Shown piece by piece: positions 63,762-64,000 of a stretch of DNA of 64,000 nucleotides (its first letter is position 1; each line of letters begins with the position of its first letter). Below the pieces are notes generated by a model, which did no database searches, was not told the DNA's origin, and worked only from the letters and a program-made list of their open reading frames with translations. Made by a program: the position numbers and the translations under genes. The DNA is from Fontibacterium temperatum (GTDB lineage Bacteria > Pseudomonadota > Alphaproteobacteria > Pelagibacterales > Pelagibacteraceae): the NCBI GenBank assembly GCA_964203055.1, contig CAXNKS010000003.1, positions 61,194 through 125,193 on the forward strand. The letters run 5' to 3'.

Positions 63762-64000
63762 ATGTCCAAAAAAGACTATTATGATATTCTTGGTGTAACC
63801 AAAAAATCAACTCCTGAAGAAATAAAAAAAGCCTACAGATCTCTTGCAATGAAATATCACCCTGACAGAAATCAGGGAGATAAAACTGCTGAGGGAAAAT
63901 TTAAAGAAGCATCTGAAGCTTATCAAGTTTTATCTGATCCAAAGAAAAAATCTTCCTACGATCAATTTGGACATTCTGCATTTGAAGGTGGAGCTGGAGG
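63762..64000 (+). CDS. dnaJ: Chaperone DnaJ (partial, C-terminus outside window)
   Basis: The first 79 codons of DnaJ are visible and cover the whole J domain. It starts MSKKDYYDILGVTKKSTPEE and has the HPD motif that stimulates DnaK at residues 33-35 (KYHPDRNQGD). KFKEASEAYQVLSDPKKK follows. The last visible residues begin the Gly-rich linker. The gene runs off the right edge. Confidence 0.96.
   Translation, partial: MSKKDYYDILGVTKKSTPEEIKKAYRSLAMKYHPDRNQGDKTAEGKFKEASEAYQVLSDPKKKSSYDQFGHSAFEGGAG

Noticed and set aside
1..64000. tRNA genes, rRNA genes, CRISPR arrays, insertion sequences or prophage
   Set aside because: Spacers are too short and no cloverleaf, repeat-spacer pattern, transposase or integrase was seen. 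Gene content and composition are uniform across the window.

Overview
The window looks like a stretch of a streamlined alphaproteobacterial chromosome, most likely SAR11 (Pelagibacterales) or a close low-GC relative. Reasons: strongly AT-rich DNA with A/T-ending codons, very short or negative gene spacing, class I lysyl-tRNA synthetase, ChvG/ChvI and RegA/RegB two-component pairs, MaeB with a phosphotransacetylase tail, and gene order such as nusA-infB-rbfA-truB-rpsO-pnp, fabA-fabB-fabI, miaB-phoH-ybeY-lnt-metK-trmB and rph/grpE/dnaK/dnaJ. There are no mobile elements, CRISPR arrays, rRNA or tRNA genes. No gene-free stretch exceeds 300 bases; the longest is 14840-15009 (170 nt).

Layout. 1-4403: rpmB end, TSUP permease, DUF3429-like protein, pyrD, lysS. 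4393-12279 (minus): an AmgK-like kinase, tsaE, ahcY, chvG, chvI, polA. 12328-14272 (plus): ABC ATPase, bioY, DUF6314-like. 14273-20479: regA and regB (both minus) enclose a plus-strand polyamine operon (fold III amino acid decarboxylase, deoxyhypusine synthase-like enzyme, N-carbamoylputrescine amidase, agmatine deiminase). 20484-27110 (minus): gyrB, recF, dnaN, dnaA, rpsT, the classical replication-initiation cluster. 27157-35849: mutM, then plus-strand ubiE-ubiB-coaBC-dut-thiF/moeB-like-SH3 protein and fabA-fabB-fabI. 35846-50112 (minus): a long block of translation, RNA-processing and envelope genes. 50111-61059: polysaccharide deacetylase, Bax-like glucosaminidase, nfuA, usp, trpS, murJ, maeB, BON lipoprotein, rsmI, rdgB, rph. 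61138-64000 (plus): grpE, dnaK, start of dnaJ.

The functions are mostly core: replication and repair, translation initiation and ribosome maturation, tRNA modification (t6A, ms2i6A, m7G, pseudouridine), the SAM cycle (metK, ahcY), ubiquinone, unsaturated fatty acids, envelope assembly and chaperones. The most system-like element is the polyamine operon between the genes of a redox-sensing two-component pair. It could make a complete arginine-to-homospermidine route if its decarboxylase acts on arginine.

Two things need care. First, five genes (amgK-like, chvI, rbfA, tsaB, rdgB) are broken by single-base indels as read, and a sixth (lnt) seems to have lost its proper start in a poly-A run. 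Several are normally essential and the rest of each frame is intact, so sequence error is the first explanation. Second, small regulatory structures stand out: a terminator hairpin directly before the nusA ribosome site, a 28-bp near-perfect palindrome between rpsT and dnaA, and two perfect palindromes between regA and the polyamine operon.
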